Below are positions 1 to 6,493 of a stretch of 7,450 nucleotides of DNA, in pieces. The stretch comes from Dehalococcoidia bacterium. GTDB taxonomy: Bacteria; Chloroflexota; Dehalococcoidia; SZUA-161. The position numbers were made by a program, and so were the translations under genes. The stretch is from contig CP070819.1 in assembly GCA_020344295.1 (NCBI GenBank), positions 1,296,119-1,303,568 of the forward strand. Reading direction: 5' to 3'. The notes beneath the pieces were generated by a model. That model saw only the letters and a list, made by a program, of their open reading frames with translations, was not told the origin of the DNA and made no database searches. Position 1 is the first letter of the stretch. Each line of letters begins with the position of its first letter.

Positions 1-891
1 ATAAAAGGAATGGGGCTGGACTACGAAGTGCTCAAAGGCGTCAATCCCCGTCTGGTAATGACATCGATCACCCCGTTTGGCCAAATAGGCCCGTATCGTG
101 ACTATCGCGCCTATGAACTGAATGTCTTTCACGCCGGCGGCGAGGGGTATATGCTGCCGATTCAGTCGCGTTATCCTGACCGGGAGCCGGTCAAAGGAGG
201 CGGCCTAGCGGCTGACTGCATATGCGGCCTGAGTGCTTCGCTAGCAACGCTGGCTGCCATCTACAGGATGAAGATGACTGGATTCGGGCAGCACGTAGAT
301 GTATCCCAGCAAGATGTTCTGATGACTCTGGTGGGGCTGGAGGTGGCACATTATACATATAGCGGCCTGGTGCGCAGCAGGCATTACCGGCCGTTGCCTC
401 TGGCAACACCGTCGAAGTCCAAAGATGGCTATATCATGATTACGGCATCCGTTGATCGCGACTGGCAAACATTCGCCCGGCTTACCGGTAATACTTCGTG
501 GGCTGAGGATGAAAGGTATCAGCAGAGGCATGAACGATGGCAGTATTCGGAGGAAATAAACGAGCGTGTGGCCGAGTGGGTACTGCAGCAAAATGGTAAT
601 AAGCTCTTTCACCTGCTGCAGGAAAATGCCGTATCCTCTGCTCCCGTTAATACCGCTGAGGACTTGCTGAGCTCGCCTCAGTTTGAGTTTAGAGGCTTCT
701 TCTCTGGGGTCGATCATCCCAGGGCAGGCAAGCTGAAATATCCCACAGCACCGTACAGGTTCTCCGAGAATCCTCATTACCTGAATAGTCCCGCGCCTCT
801 GCTCGGCCAGCATAACCGAGATGTGTATTGCGATCGACTGGGATATGACAGCCAGGACCTGATCGTGTGGGCGTCAAACGGAGTAATATAG
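1..891 (+). CDS. class III (CaiB/BaiF) CoA-transferase, 5' end outside window
   Basis: C-terminal 296 residues of a CoA-transferase; the reading frame is open to base 1, so about 106 residues are missing if it matches its neighbour. Class III enzymes move CoA between carboxylic acids through an enzyme-bound aspartyl-CoA anhydride. Asp72 of the visible part (codon 214-216, context GGGLAADC) aligns with Asp169 of formyl-CoA transferase. The family's C-terminal PLLGQHN motif is at about residues 266-272. It aligns without any gap to residues 107-402 of the next gene and looks roughly half identical by eye, so the two are tandem paralogues. The substrate is unknown; the pair could serve different acids or form a heteromer. 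The first ATG in the window (position 10) is internal, not the true start. Family call is firm; specificity is not. Confidence 0.93.
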   Translation: MKGMGLDYEVLKGVNPRLVMTSITPFGQIGPYRDYRAYELNVFHAGGEGYMLPIQSRYPDREPVKGGGLAADCICGLSASLATLAAIYRMKMTGFGQHVDVSQQDVLMTLVGLEVAHYTYSGLVRSRHYRPLPLATPSKSKDGYIMITASVDRDWQTFARLTGNTSWAEDERYQQRHERWQYSEEINERVAEWVLQQNGNKLFHLLQENAVSSAPVNTAEDLLSSPQFEFRGFFSGVDHPRAGKLKYPTAPYRFSENPHYLNSPAPLLGQHNRDVYCDRLGYDSQDLIVWASNGVI

Positions 892-909
892 GCAAGGCTG
901 ACGAGTACC

Positions 910-939
910 TTGTCCGAGACATAGGTGATATGCTAGAAT
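910..939 (+). promoter_or_regulatory. candidate extended -10 promoter for the second CoA-transferase
   Basis: TTGTCC at 910-915 and TAGAAT at 934-939 are separated by 18 bp. TGC directly before the -10 gives the extended form TGnTAGAAT. Transcription would start near 946, leaving a leader of about 90 nt that contains the hairpin at 976-1003. This is pattern matching only. Confidence 0.35.
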
Positions 940-975
940 AGATATATGCAGGTCAGCTGAATAACGTTCGTTCCA

Positions 976-1003
976 GCGAGAACCGGGCATCCCAGGTTCT
1001 CGC
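976..1003 (+). terminator. strong hairpin between the paralogous genes; terminator or attenuator
   Basis: GCGAGAACC (976-984) and GGTTCTCGC (995-1003) are perfect 9-bp complements. Inside them GGG (985-987) can pair with CCC (991-993), leaving one bulged A and a CAT loop. The following GAAATTTTG is only a weak U tract. The hairpin could end the first gene's transcript or, if the promoter at 910-939 is used, act in the leader of the second gene. It ends 31 bp before that gene's start codon. Confidence 0.45.
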
Positions 1004-1034
1004 GAAATTTTGTCCGGAATACTCAATAGCAATT

Positions 1035-2243
1035 ATGTCTGAACGGTGCCTCGGCCATCTTAAAGTCCTCGAACTGTGTAACCTCGTAGCAGGTCCTTAC
1101 TCCACAAAACTTCTCGCTGATCTCGGTGCTGAGGTAATAAAAATCGAGCGCCCTGCAGTGGGAGATGACGCCAGGCGTAGGGGGCCTTTCCTCAACGATA
1201 TACCGGATCAAGAACAATGCGGGCTTTTTCTGTATCTGAACACCAATAAGCTGGGCGTCACCCTGGACATCACGACGGAGACAGGTAAAGACATCCTGCT
1301 GGAGCTTATCAAGCAAACGGACATTTTTGTTGAGGATAACCCGCCGGCTTTAATGGAAGAGCTGGGACTGACATACAAAGACCTGAGGGCTGTAAATCCC
1401 AATCTGATTATGACATCCCTAACACCATTCGGGCAGAGTGGCCCGTATCGTGATTACAGGGCTTATCAGCTCAACACCTATCATGCCGGTGGTGAAGGCT
1501 ACCTGATGCCGATTATGTCACCCGATGACAGCCGTGAGCCGGTGAGGGGCGGCGGCTTAGCTGGGGATTGCACCTGTGGTCTCAGTACCGCCATAGTGAT
1601 TCTGGCGGCAGCCTACAGGAAAGGTGAAACCGGCGTTGGCCAGTATGTGGATGTATCAAGACAGGATGTGCAGAGGACCATGGTCCTGCTGGATGTAGCT
1701 ATGTATGCTAATCTGGGTGTTATTCGAAACAGGTTCAGAAGGCCACTACTGATGCCTCTGCCTATGGAATGCCGGGACGGCTATCTCATGATGTCAGCGC
1801 TGACCGATCGCGAGTGGGGGTCTCTGGTTGAATTTATGGGTAACCCGGCGTGGGCTGATGATGAGAGATTCAACCAGTGGTTGAGCCGTCATATGAGTGG
1901 TGACGATATTAATCCTCATGTCCAGGAATTCGTTGGGCAATACAATAAGGAAGAGCTTTTCCATCGGCTTCAGGATAGTGCAATTGCAGCTGCGCCGGTA
2001 AATACGGCGGAAGACCTCTTGAAGTCCTCACAGATGGAGTACCGGGGCTTCTTCACTGAGATAGAGCACTCGAAGGCAGGTAGATTGAAATATCCTACTG
2101 CAGGCTATAAGTTCTCCAAGACTCCATGGACAGCAGAGCGGGCGGCACCACTACTCGGGCAGCACAACGAAGACATCTATTGTGAGCGCCTTGGTTACAG
2201 CAAAGAAGACCTGGTATCGATGAGAGAGGCCGGAGTCATCTAG
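1035..2243 (+). CDS. class III (CaiB/BaiF) CoA-transferase
   Basis: 402 residues, a normal length for the CaiB/BaiF group that lacks the extra glycine loop of formyl-CoA transferase. The N-terminal Rossmann-like half starts with VLELCNLVAGP and LGAEVIKIE (30-38), the usual family opening, so the ATG at 1035 leaves a normal short N-terminus even though no good Shine-Dalgarno precedes it. Asp178 (context LAGDC) aligns with the catalytic Asp169 of formyl-CoA transferase. PLLGQHN at 372-378 is the C-terminal family motif. The usual 'ENFRPG' segment is altered to EDNPPA (about 100-105), which may mark a subgroup. It should act as an interlocked dimer in the cytoplasm, transferring CoA between acids that cannot be named from sequence. 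It is the closest relative of the partial gene upstream and is followed after 16 bp by a third family member. Confidence 0.94.
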   Translation: MSERCLGHLKVLELCNLVAGPYSTKLLADLGAEVIKIERPAVGDDARRRGPFLNDIPDQEQCGLFLYLNTNKLGVTLDITTETGKDILLELIKQTDIFVEDNPPALMEELGLTYKDLRAVNPNLIMTSLTPFGQSGPYRDYRAYQLNTYHAGGEGYLMPIMSPDDSREPVRGGGLAGDCTCGLSTAIVILAAAYRKGETGVGQYVDVSRQDVQRTMVLLDVAMYANLGVIRNRFRRPLLMPLPMECRDGYLMMSALTDREWGSLVEFMGNPAWADDERFNQWLSRHMSGDDINPHVQEFVGQYNKEELFHRLQDSAIAAAPVNTAEDLLKSSQMEYRGFFTEIEHSKAGRLKYPTAGYKFSKTPWTAERAAPLLGQHNEDIYCERLGYSKEDLVSMREAGVI

Positions 2244-2259
2244 AATCGAGGTTTATTGA

Positions 2260-3468
2260 ATGACTGCCCTGGAAGGAGTTAGGATAGCCGATTTCTGCTG
2301 GCTGTGGGCGGGTGCGTATGCCACTGACCTGCTGGCGTTTCTGGGGGCGGAGGTGATAAAGATCGAGAGCATGGCCCGTCCCGATCCTTCTCGGAACATG
2401 ACTTTAACTATAGGTCAAGCGTTCGAGGGTGTCGACCACTCTCCAATCTTCAACGCTATTAACCTGAATAAGCTATCGGTAAGGATAAACCTCAAGCAAC
2501 CGCAGGGAGTCGAGCTGGCGAAAAGGATAATCGGTATCAGCGACGTTGTGAGCCAGAATATGCGTCCCGGCGCTATGGATAACATAGGGCTCGGCTATGA
2601 TGTCCTAAAGGAGCTAAAGCCGGATATTATCATGCTCTCATCATCGGCCTTTGGATCCGAGGGGCCGTTACGCCGCTATGGAGGCTATGCTCCCAGCTTC
2701 GCCTGCTATAGTGGGCTGGCGCACCTAACAGGCTACAGCGATGGCCTGCCCAATCCACTGACCGGTTCAATCGACCTCATGAGCGCTACAACTAGCGCCT
2801 TCGCCATCATCGCTGCGCTGAATCATCGACAGCACACCGGCCAGGGCCAATATATAGACTTGTCCTCTGTGGAGAGTCTGGCTATTTTCGCCGGGGACGC
2901 GCTGATGGAATATATTATGAACGGAAGAGTGCAGTCCCGTAACGGCAATCACGATAGAATCATGGCACCGCACAACTGCTATCGATGCAAAGGCGAAGAC
3001 AAGTGGGTCAGCATTGCGGTGGCTACAGACGAGGAGTGGCGTGCTCTGTGCGGCGCGGCCGGGCATCCGGAGTGGGTGAATGATGAGAGGTTTGCCGATG
3101 CCTACAGCCGCTGGGAGAATGAGAAAGAGCTGGATGAAACAATCAGTGGATGGACAATTAACTACACTCACTACGAAGTGACTGAAATGCTACAGAATGC
3201 CGGAGTCGCCGCCATGCCTTCCTTCAGCAATGAGGAGATCTTCAGCGATCCCCATTTTAAAGAACGTGGTCTGGCTGTGGATGTGGAGCACCCCGCTATA
3301 GGAAAGCAAACTGTGCTTGGCCCTCCGTGGCGCTTATCGGAGACACCTGCCCGTGTTACCAAATCTGCCCCTCTTATAGGTGAGCACAACGATTATGTCT
3401 TCAAAGAGCTTCTGGGGATGTCTGGTGAGGAAATCGAACGCCTCACTGCAGAAGAGATAATTTACTAG
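2260..3468 (+). CDS. class III (CaiB/BaiF) CoA-transferase, divergent member
   Basis: 402 residues. A Shine-Dalgarno GAGGT at 2248-2252, seven bases before the ATG at 2260, supports the start and a shared transcript with the preceding gene. LGAEVIKIE lies at 28-36, a canonical QNMRPGAM segment at 99-106 and PLIGEHN at 371-377. Asp172 (context GSIDLM) lines up with Asp169 of formyl-CoA transferase when counted from the TGxG turn that follows, so the catalytic residue is kept. The position of formyl-CoA transferase Gln17, which helps hold the anhydride intermediate, is Trp16 here (LWAG), and the usual AGP is AGA. It is clearly more distant from the other two than they are from each other. It may be an independent enzyme or a partner subunit, as in the two-gene benzylsuccinate CoA-transferase BbsEF. 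Substrate unknown. Confidence 0.93.
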   Translation: MTALEGVRIADFCWLWAGAYATDLLAFLGAEVIKIESMARPDPSRNMTLTIGQAFEGVDHSPIFNAINLNKLSVRINLKQPQGVELAKRIIGISDVVSQNMRPGAMDNIGLGYDVLKELKPDIIMLSSSAFGSEGPLRRYGGYAPSFACYSGLAHLTGYSDGLPNPLTGSIDLMSATTSAFAIIAALNHRQHTGQGQYIDLSSVESLAIFAGDALMEYIMNGRVQSRNGNHDRIMAPHNCYRCKGEDKWVSIAVATDEEWRALCGAAGHPEWVNDERFADAYSRWENEKELDETISGWTINYTHYEVTEMLQNAGVAAMPSFSNEEIFSDPHFKERGLAVDVEHPAIGKQTVLGPPWRLSETPARVTKSAPLIGEHNDYVFKELLGMSGEEIERLTAEEIIY

Positions 3469-3522
3469 TAGCCGCTTGGTTGCTGGCTATTCGGTTGACG
3501 TTTTCCTCGGACATACTCTGCC

Positions 3523-4611
3523 CTATATCGAGACCAGCTCATACTTCATACTACCCAGCCTAAGCTTTTCCGCTGTCTGCAATTGGACCAGGCTATTGGT
3601 GTCGTGCATCTTCCCCAGTATATCCGGCGGCTTCACGGTTGTAGAGCCAGGGATAATGGGTGACTGGTCTATCAAATCGAATGATGCCATATCAATAGCC
3701 ACCGGGTCCAGTGAAAAGGCAATCCCGACATCCTGCACGACAGGTTTCCCCGACTTGGCTATACAGTCGCATAGAGGGACGACATCCTGGATGAAGTTTA
3801 CGTAGGCGATCTTGCCCGTAAAGGTTGAGACCACCGCACTGGCAGCGTGACCAAGGTATATCTGCAGCTTTTCTCTCGATCCCGGTGGCCAGGCCCAACA
3901 CCGTTCCGGGCAGGTAAAATAACAGGATCCGCAGGCCGTACACTCCGCTATCGATCTGGCCGGCTTTCCCTCTATCATCTCTATCGCATCGTTGGGGCAC
4001 ACGTTTACGCACTTGCCGCAGTCATTACAATCGCTGTCCTCTTTAAATTCAGGCATATTTACATAGTGCTGTGCCCGTTTGGTCTCGGTGGACACGCAGC
4101 CCATTCCCAGATTCTTCACGGCACCGCCCATACCTGTAAGCTCATGTCCTTTTACATGTGATAAGACTACCATGAACGCGGACTGGAGCAACTGGTTGGG
4201 TATCTTGGCTTCCCTCAATTGGCAACCGTCAATCGGATTTGTAATAGGGATCGTTCGAAAATCATCTTTATCACCGGCTATCAAGATGGGTGCGTTCACG
4301 CTGGCCCTGACAAAACCGTTCTTTGCTGCTGTTTTCAGATATTTCTCTTTGGTACGTCGTTCTCCGGGATAGGCGGTGACCGTGTCGAATAGAAATGGCT
4401 TGCCTTTCCTTTTCCGTACCATGTCTACCACTGTACGCACGAAAGAAGGCCTGAGATACCTTATATTCCCCAGCTCACCCATATGCAGCTTTATCGCCAC
4501 CGATACACCAGTCGCGATCATATCCGGGAGCGGCGATTTTAAGAGGAGACGTTGTAGACCGGACAGGGGTCCCATATCTTTTGAGTAGCTGAAGAAAAGC
4601 ACCTCAGACAT
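3523..4611 (-). CDS. DUF362 protein with inserted 2x[4Fe-4S] ferredoxin domain
   Basis: 362 residues, cytoplasmic, no signal peptide or membrane span. The first part has the DUF362 pattern: VAIKLHMGE (about 38-46), YLRPSFVR (52-59), the FDTVTAYPGER region (75-85), and SHVKGHELTGMGGAVKNLGMG (151-171). Two cluster motifs follow: Cys195/198/201/205 and Cys224/227/230/234, each CxxCxxCxxxCP, expected to hold two [4Fe-4S] clusters. The DUF362 fold resumes after them with PVVQDVGIAFSLDPVAID (290-307). The family is widespread in anaerobes and its reaction is not established, so only an electron-transfer or redox role is supported. The start is fixed by AAGGAGG at 4622-4616, four bases before the ATG. 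It converges on the CoA-transferase genes with a 54-bp gap, so it is a separate transcription unit. Confidence 0.93.
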   Translation of the reverse strand: MSEVLFFSYSKDMGPLSGLQRLLLKSPLPDMIATGVSVAIKLHMGELGNIRYLRPSFVRTVVDMVRKRKGKPFLFDTVTAYPGERRTKEKYLKTAAKNGFVRASVNAPILIAGDKDDFRTIPITNPIDGCQLREAKIPNQLLQSAFMVVLSHVKGHELTGMGGAVKNLGMGCVSTETKRAQHYVNMPEFKEDSDCNDCGKCVNVCPNDAIEMIEGKPARSIAECTACGSCYFTCPERCWAWPPGSREKLQIYLGHAASAVVSTFTGKIAYVNFIQDVVPLCDCIAKSGKPVVQDVGIAFSLDPVAIDMASFDLIDQSPIIPGSTTVKPPDILGKMHDTNSLVQLQTAEKLRLGSMKYELVSI

Positions 4612-4660
4612 TCTTCCTCCTTCTATGATTCGAGAGATGATCTTTGCCGGGATTCTCTGT

Positions 4661-4669
4661 ATTCTAACA
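4661..4669 (-). promoter_or_regulatory. candidate proximal extended -10 for the DUF362 gene
   Basis: On the minus strand TGTTAGAAT (4669 down to 4661) matches TGnTATAAT in all but one base of the hexamer. It would give a leader of about 40 nt. No convincing -35 is seen. It competes with the distal candidate at 4785-4793. Confidence 0.3.
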
Positions 4670-4760
4670 CAGTATCGGCCCGGCCTTGTTCCCTGTGTTT
4701 TTCGCTTAAACGCGTATGAAACGCTACTACGAGAGTTATCTTTGCCGTTTTAAAAAGATT

Positions 4761-4789
4761 TTGTATGTTTAGTAAATTTATGTTATTAT
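4761..4789 (+). promoter_or_regulatory. candidate promoter of the 207-residue orphan gene
   Basis: TTGTAT (4761-4766), a 17-bp spacer and TATTAT (4784-4789) with TGT before it form an extended -10 (TGnTATTAT). It sits in the most AT-rich stretch of the gap. The start would be near 4796, giving a leader of about 118 nt that contains the hairpin and dyad described below. Its -10 overlaps a minus-strand extended -10. Confidence 0.45.
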
Positions 4790-4793
4790 AGCA
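4785..4793 (-). promoter_or_regulatory. distal extended -10 for the DUF362 gene, overlapping the divergent promoter
   Basis: The minus strand reads TGCTATAAT here, an exact match to the extended -10 consensus TGnTATAAT. There is no recognisable -35, which extended -10 promoters can lack. The leader would be about 167 nt. It shares bases 4785-4789 with the plus-strand -10, so the two promoters could not be occupied at once. Confidence 0.4.
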
Positions 4794-4833
4794 GTACTTC
4801 TGTTATATACCCCCCATTTTCCGTTAGGATAGT

Positions 4834-4852
4834 ATCCCGCCAAGGGATTTTT
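4834..4852 (+). terminator. short terminator-like hairpin in the orphan gene leader
   Basis: ATCCC (4834-4838) pairs with GGGAT (4844-4848) around a GCCAA loop and is followed directly by TTTT (five T in a row from 4848). The upstream half overlaps an 11-bp palindrome, GGATAGTATCC (4827-4837), whose left arm could compete for the same bases. A five-pair stem is weak, so an attenuator is only a possibility. Confidence 0.3.
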
Positions 4853-4874
4853 GCATTTCAGTTTTACCGTCGTA

Positions 4875-4900
4875 TTTCGGTAATAACTATTACATCGAAA
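4875..4900 (+). promoter_or_regulatory. dyad symmetry abutting the ribosome binding site
   Basis: TTTCG (4875-4879) and GTAATA (4880-4885) are mirrored by TATTAC (4888-4893) and CGAAA (4896-4900), with AC at the centre and an unpaired AT on the right side. The right arm includes the first three bases of the Shine-Dalgarno. It can be a DNA operator or an RNA stem that limits ribosome access. The symmetry is seen directly; the function is inferred. Confidence 0.45.
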
Positions 4901-4908
4901 GGGGGTGA
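4898..4908 (+). promoter_or_regulatory. near-perfect Shine-Dalgarno of the orphan gene
   Basis: AAAGGGGGTGA matches the 16S tail complement AAGGAGGTGA at nine of ten bases and lies six bases before the ATG at 4915. It settles the start of an otherwise unrecognised gene and supports that it is really translated. Confidence 0.8.
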
Positions 4909-4914
4909 TTCTGG

Positions 4915-5538
4915 ATGAGCGAAAGGGAGATCGTCAGGGAGGTGAATGCTTTGACTGTTATGCCTCTGCCCGTAAAAATCCCTGTTATCTGGTATGAAGC
5001 TTTACCCAAAGTTTTGCCTTTGCTCAGATGGTCCACGGAGCACCCCAGGTTTTTCATGGCTGAAGAAATAATCGATGTATTTATTAATAAATGGCGAAAG
5101 ATCCTGATCAGGCAGGATGGCGACTTTGTGTGGCTTCATCTGGGAGGAGTGGCCTGCTACGAGGTGATACCCAATTTCATAAAAGGTGTCAGAGACAAGA
5201 TAGATTCCAGTGATAATGAGATCAGTTCGCAGGGTGGAATACAGGCCATTGTACAGCACTGGCGTTCATGTGTCGAAGGGATGCAGGATCTTGAAGATCA
5301 AGCCGTGTTAGACGCTCGGGCTAAAATATTGCGATTACTGGATTCTGAGATGTGGAATGATGAGCTCGGCAAGTCGTGGAGTTTCGCCGCGGAAAGGGCG
5401 CACGTAAATTTCGGTAAGATCCGCCCAGTAATAAAGAGGTGGATTGCTAAATACGAGGGCCGGTGCAACCTTGACGAGCCCTTTGGAGGGAGGCTGTCGG
5501 CGGCTAGATATCCAACACCAGGTGGCGGTGTATTATAG
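4915..5538 (+). CDS. uncharacterised tryptophan-rich protein, 207 residues
   Basis: I do not recognise this protein. The start is well supported by the Shine-Dalgarno at 4898-4908. It has no signal peptide, no clear membrane segment and no metal-binding cysteine motif (three lone Cys at 81, 119 and 184). Eight tryptophans (26, 39, 60, 73, 116, 147, 155, 176) are spread through it. The middle (about 110-180) looks mostly helical and alternates charged and hydrophobic residues, ending in a basic stretch (KIRPVIKRWIAKY, 168-180) that could bind nucleic acid or a protein partner. The tail is glycine-rich (TPGGGVL). It stands alone on the plus strand between two minus-strand units, with its own promoter candidate, long leader and downstream hairpin, so it is probably a monocistronic unit. 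Function unknown; the gene itself is likely real. Confidence 0.75.
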   Translation: MSEREIVREVNALTVMPLPVKIPVIWYEALPKVLPLLRWSTEHPRFFMAEEIIDVFINKWRKILIRQDGDFVWLHLGGVACYEVIPNFIKGVRDKIDSSDNEISSQGGIQAIVQHWRSCVEGMQDLEDQAVLDARAKILRLLDSEMWNDELGKSWSFAAERAHVNFGKIRPVIKRWIAKYEGRCNLDEPFGGRLSAARYPTPGGGVL

Positions 5539-5606
5539 AATCATTAAAAAGTCATCAGACTTGGAGCAACGGCGAGTGACATCATAGACACAGGCTGAGG
5601 ATGGAT

Positions 5607-5644
5607 AGGGGGCGAGAGGGATCGAACCTTCCCGCCCTCTTCTT
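5607..5644 (+). terminator. hairpin terminator downstream of the orphan gene
   Basis: Bases 5607-5620 can pair with 5627-5640 (outer core GGGCG with CGCCC, inner GAGAGG side with the CCTTC side) with one A/C mismatch, two G-T pairs and the loop ATCGAA. The run TCTTCTT at 5638-5644 gives a partial U tract on the plus strand only. It lies about 70 bp past the stop codon. Its minus strand reads GGTTCGATCC, like a tRNA T-loop, but no tRNA could be folded. Confidence 0.5.
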
Positions 5645-5681
5645 ACAGTTTGTAGAGCTGTTCATTCCTTCACGCGGAGAT

Positions 5682-5700
5682 ACCAGGCGTTGGGCCTGGT
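5682..5700 (-). terminator. perfect 7-bp hairpin just after the polyferredoxin gene
   Basis: ACCAGGC (5682-5688) and GCCTGGT (5694-5700) pair perfectly around a five-base loop. It begins four bases beyond the minus-strand stop codon at 5705, the place expected for an operon end. No U tract follows on the minus strand, so it may protect the mRNA 3' end or work with other factors rather than being a classic terminator. Confidence 0.45.
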
Positions 5701-5704
5701 CATA

Positions 5705-6484
5705 CTAGCGACGGGCTGATGCTGTAATTTTTATCGCTTCAGTGGGGCATCTGTCGATGCACTTGCCGCAGCGGATACAGTCGATAGAGTTCTCAATTTC
5801 CTCGGGTTCTGCTATCTTCACCGGGCATATTTCCAGACATTCCCCACAGTTGTTGCATTTGTCCATGTCCGGCTTTATCTTCAGGAAACTCACTCTATTG
5901 AAGATGCCGAATATGCCGATACCAAGGGGGCAGAGATATCGGCACCAGAAACGTCCAACGAGGATAAACATGATAAGCGCTACTGCCAGCGTCCCCAGAT
6001 GGACATAGAAAAACGTGCCGAATGAAAGCTCATCACGTGAGGCAAACCACTGTGGAATTGCGGCAAACAGACTTCCTGCAGAGCAGACCTTACAGAATAG
6101 CGTATCCAGTGCGATCCATGCTGCGATGATAGCGCCTACTAACACGATGAAGCCCGTCCATGGGAAACGCGGCAGCTCGACGAAGTCCTTGCGTCGTCTT
6201 ATCCAGACCACCAGGTCCTGCACAGTGCCGAATGGGCAAGCCCATCCACACCAGAACCGGCCCAGTAACAAGGCAAATATTCCTAATAGACCCACTGCAT
6301 AGAAGGGGAATGCATGAAGCGCACCATAAGTCTGAAAAACCCCGATTGGACATGCGAACGTGGCCCAAGGACACCCATAACAGTAGAAGACGGGGCATAC
6401 CACCCCTAGTTTTAATGCCGGCGTGAATCCTAGATTAACAACGAATAATGTTAGTAATTGGGTAGACCATCGAAGCTTGTTCAT
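5705..6484 (-). CDS. membrane polyferredoxin, NapH/NosR-like 4Fe-4S protein
   Basis: 259 residues. Four hydrophobic spans are visible at about 9-25, 60-78, 109-129 and 160-180. Two Cx3CP motifs typical of the NapH/NosR/CcoG-type membrane ferredoxins follow spans 2 and 4: Cys79/Cys83 (RFWCGWACP) and Cys181/Cys185 (RFWCRYLCP). The C-terminal domain has two [4Fe-4S] motifs, Cys210/213/216/220 and Cys236/239/242/246. The positive loop RRRK (96-99) suggests the ferredoxin side is cytoplasmic. That would leave Cys30/35/38/45 and a CxxC at Cys131/134 toward the outer face. The family moves electrons between cytoplasmic donors and membrane or outer partners; the partner here is inferred to be the thioredoxin lipoprotein. 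The start lies nine bases after the stop of the small CxxC protein with no strong Shine-Dalgarno, so translation is probably coupled. Last gene of the operon. Confidence 0.92.
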   Translation of the reverse strand: MNKLRWSTQLLTLFVVNLGFTPALKLGVVCPVFYCYGCPWATFACPIGVFQTYGALHAFPFYAVGLLGIFALLLGRFWCGWACPFGTVQDLVVWIRRRKDFVELPRFPWTGFIVLVGAIIAAWIALDTLFCKVCSAGSLFAAIPQWFASRDELSFGTFFYVHLGTLAVALIMFILVGRFWCRYLCPLGIGIFGIFNRVSFLKIKPDMDKCNNCGECLEICPVKIAEPEEIENSIDCIRCGKCIDRCPTEAIKITASARR

Positions 6485-6493
6485 AGATGCTAA

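Noticed and set aside
241..813. A 190-residue minus-strand frame
   Set aside because: It lies opposite a conserved CoA-transferase, shows no family motif and has no ribosome binding context; a shadow frame.
2850..2880. Glu205 (SSVES) in the third CoA-transferase as a replaced catalytic Asp
   Set aside because: Recalling the formyl-CoA transferase sequence shows that its Asp169 lies 33 residues earlier in the alignment, at Asp172 here, so the catalytic residue is intact.
3469..3489. TAGCC/GGCTA inverted repeat between the convergent third CoA-transferase and DUF362 genes
   Set aside because: Only five pairs with an 11-base loop and no directly following T run; too weak to call a terminator.
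3476..3805. A 109-residue plus-strand frame after the third CoA-transferase
   Set aside because: It is the antisense of the DUF362 C-terminal region and resembles no protein.
5600..5700. A tRNA or tmRNA on the minus strand, suggested by GGTTCGATCC
   Set aside because: The T stem would have a mismatch, there is no CCA end, no matching 5' acceptor strand at the right distance, and no convincing anticodon arm.
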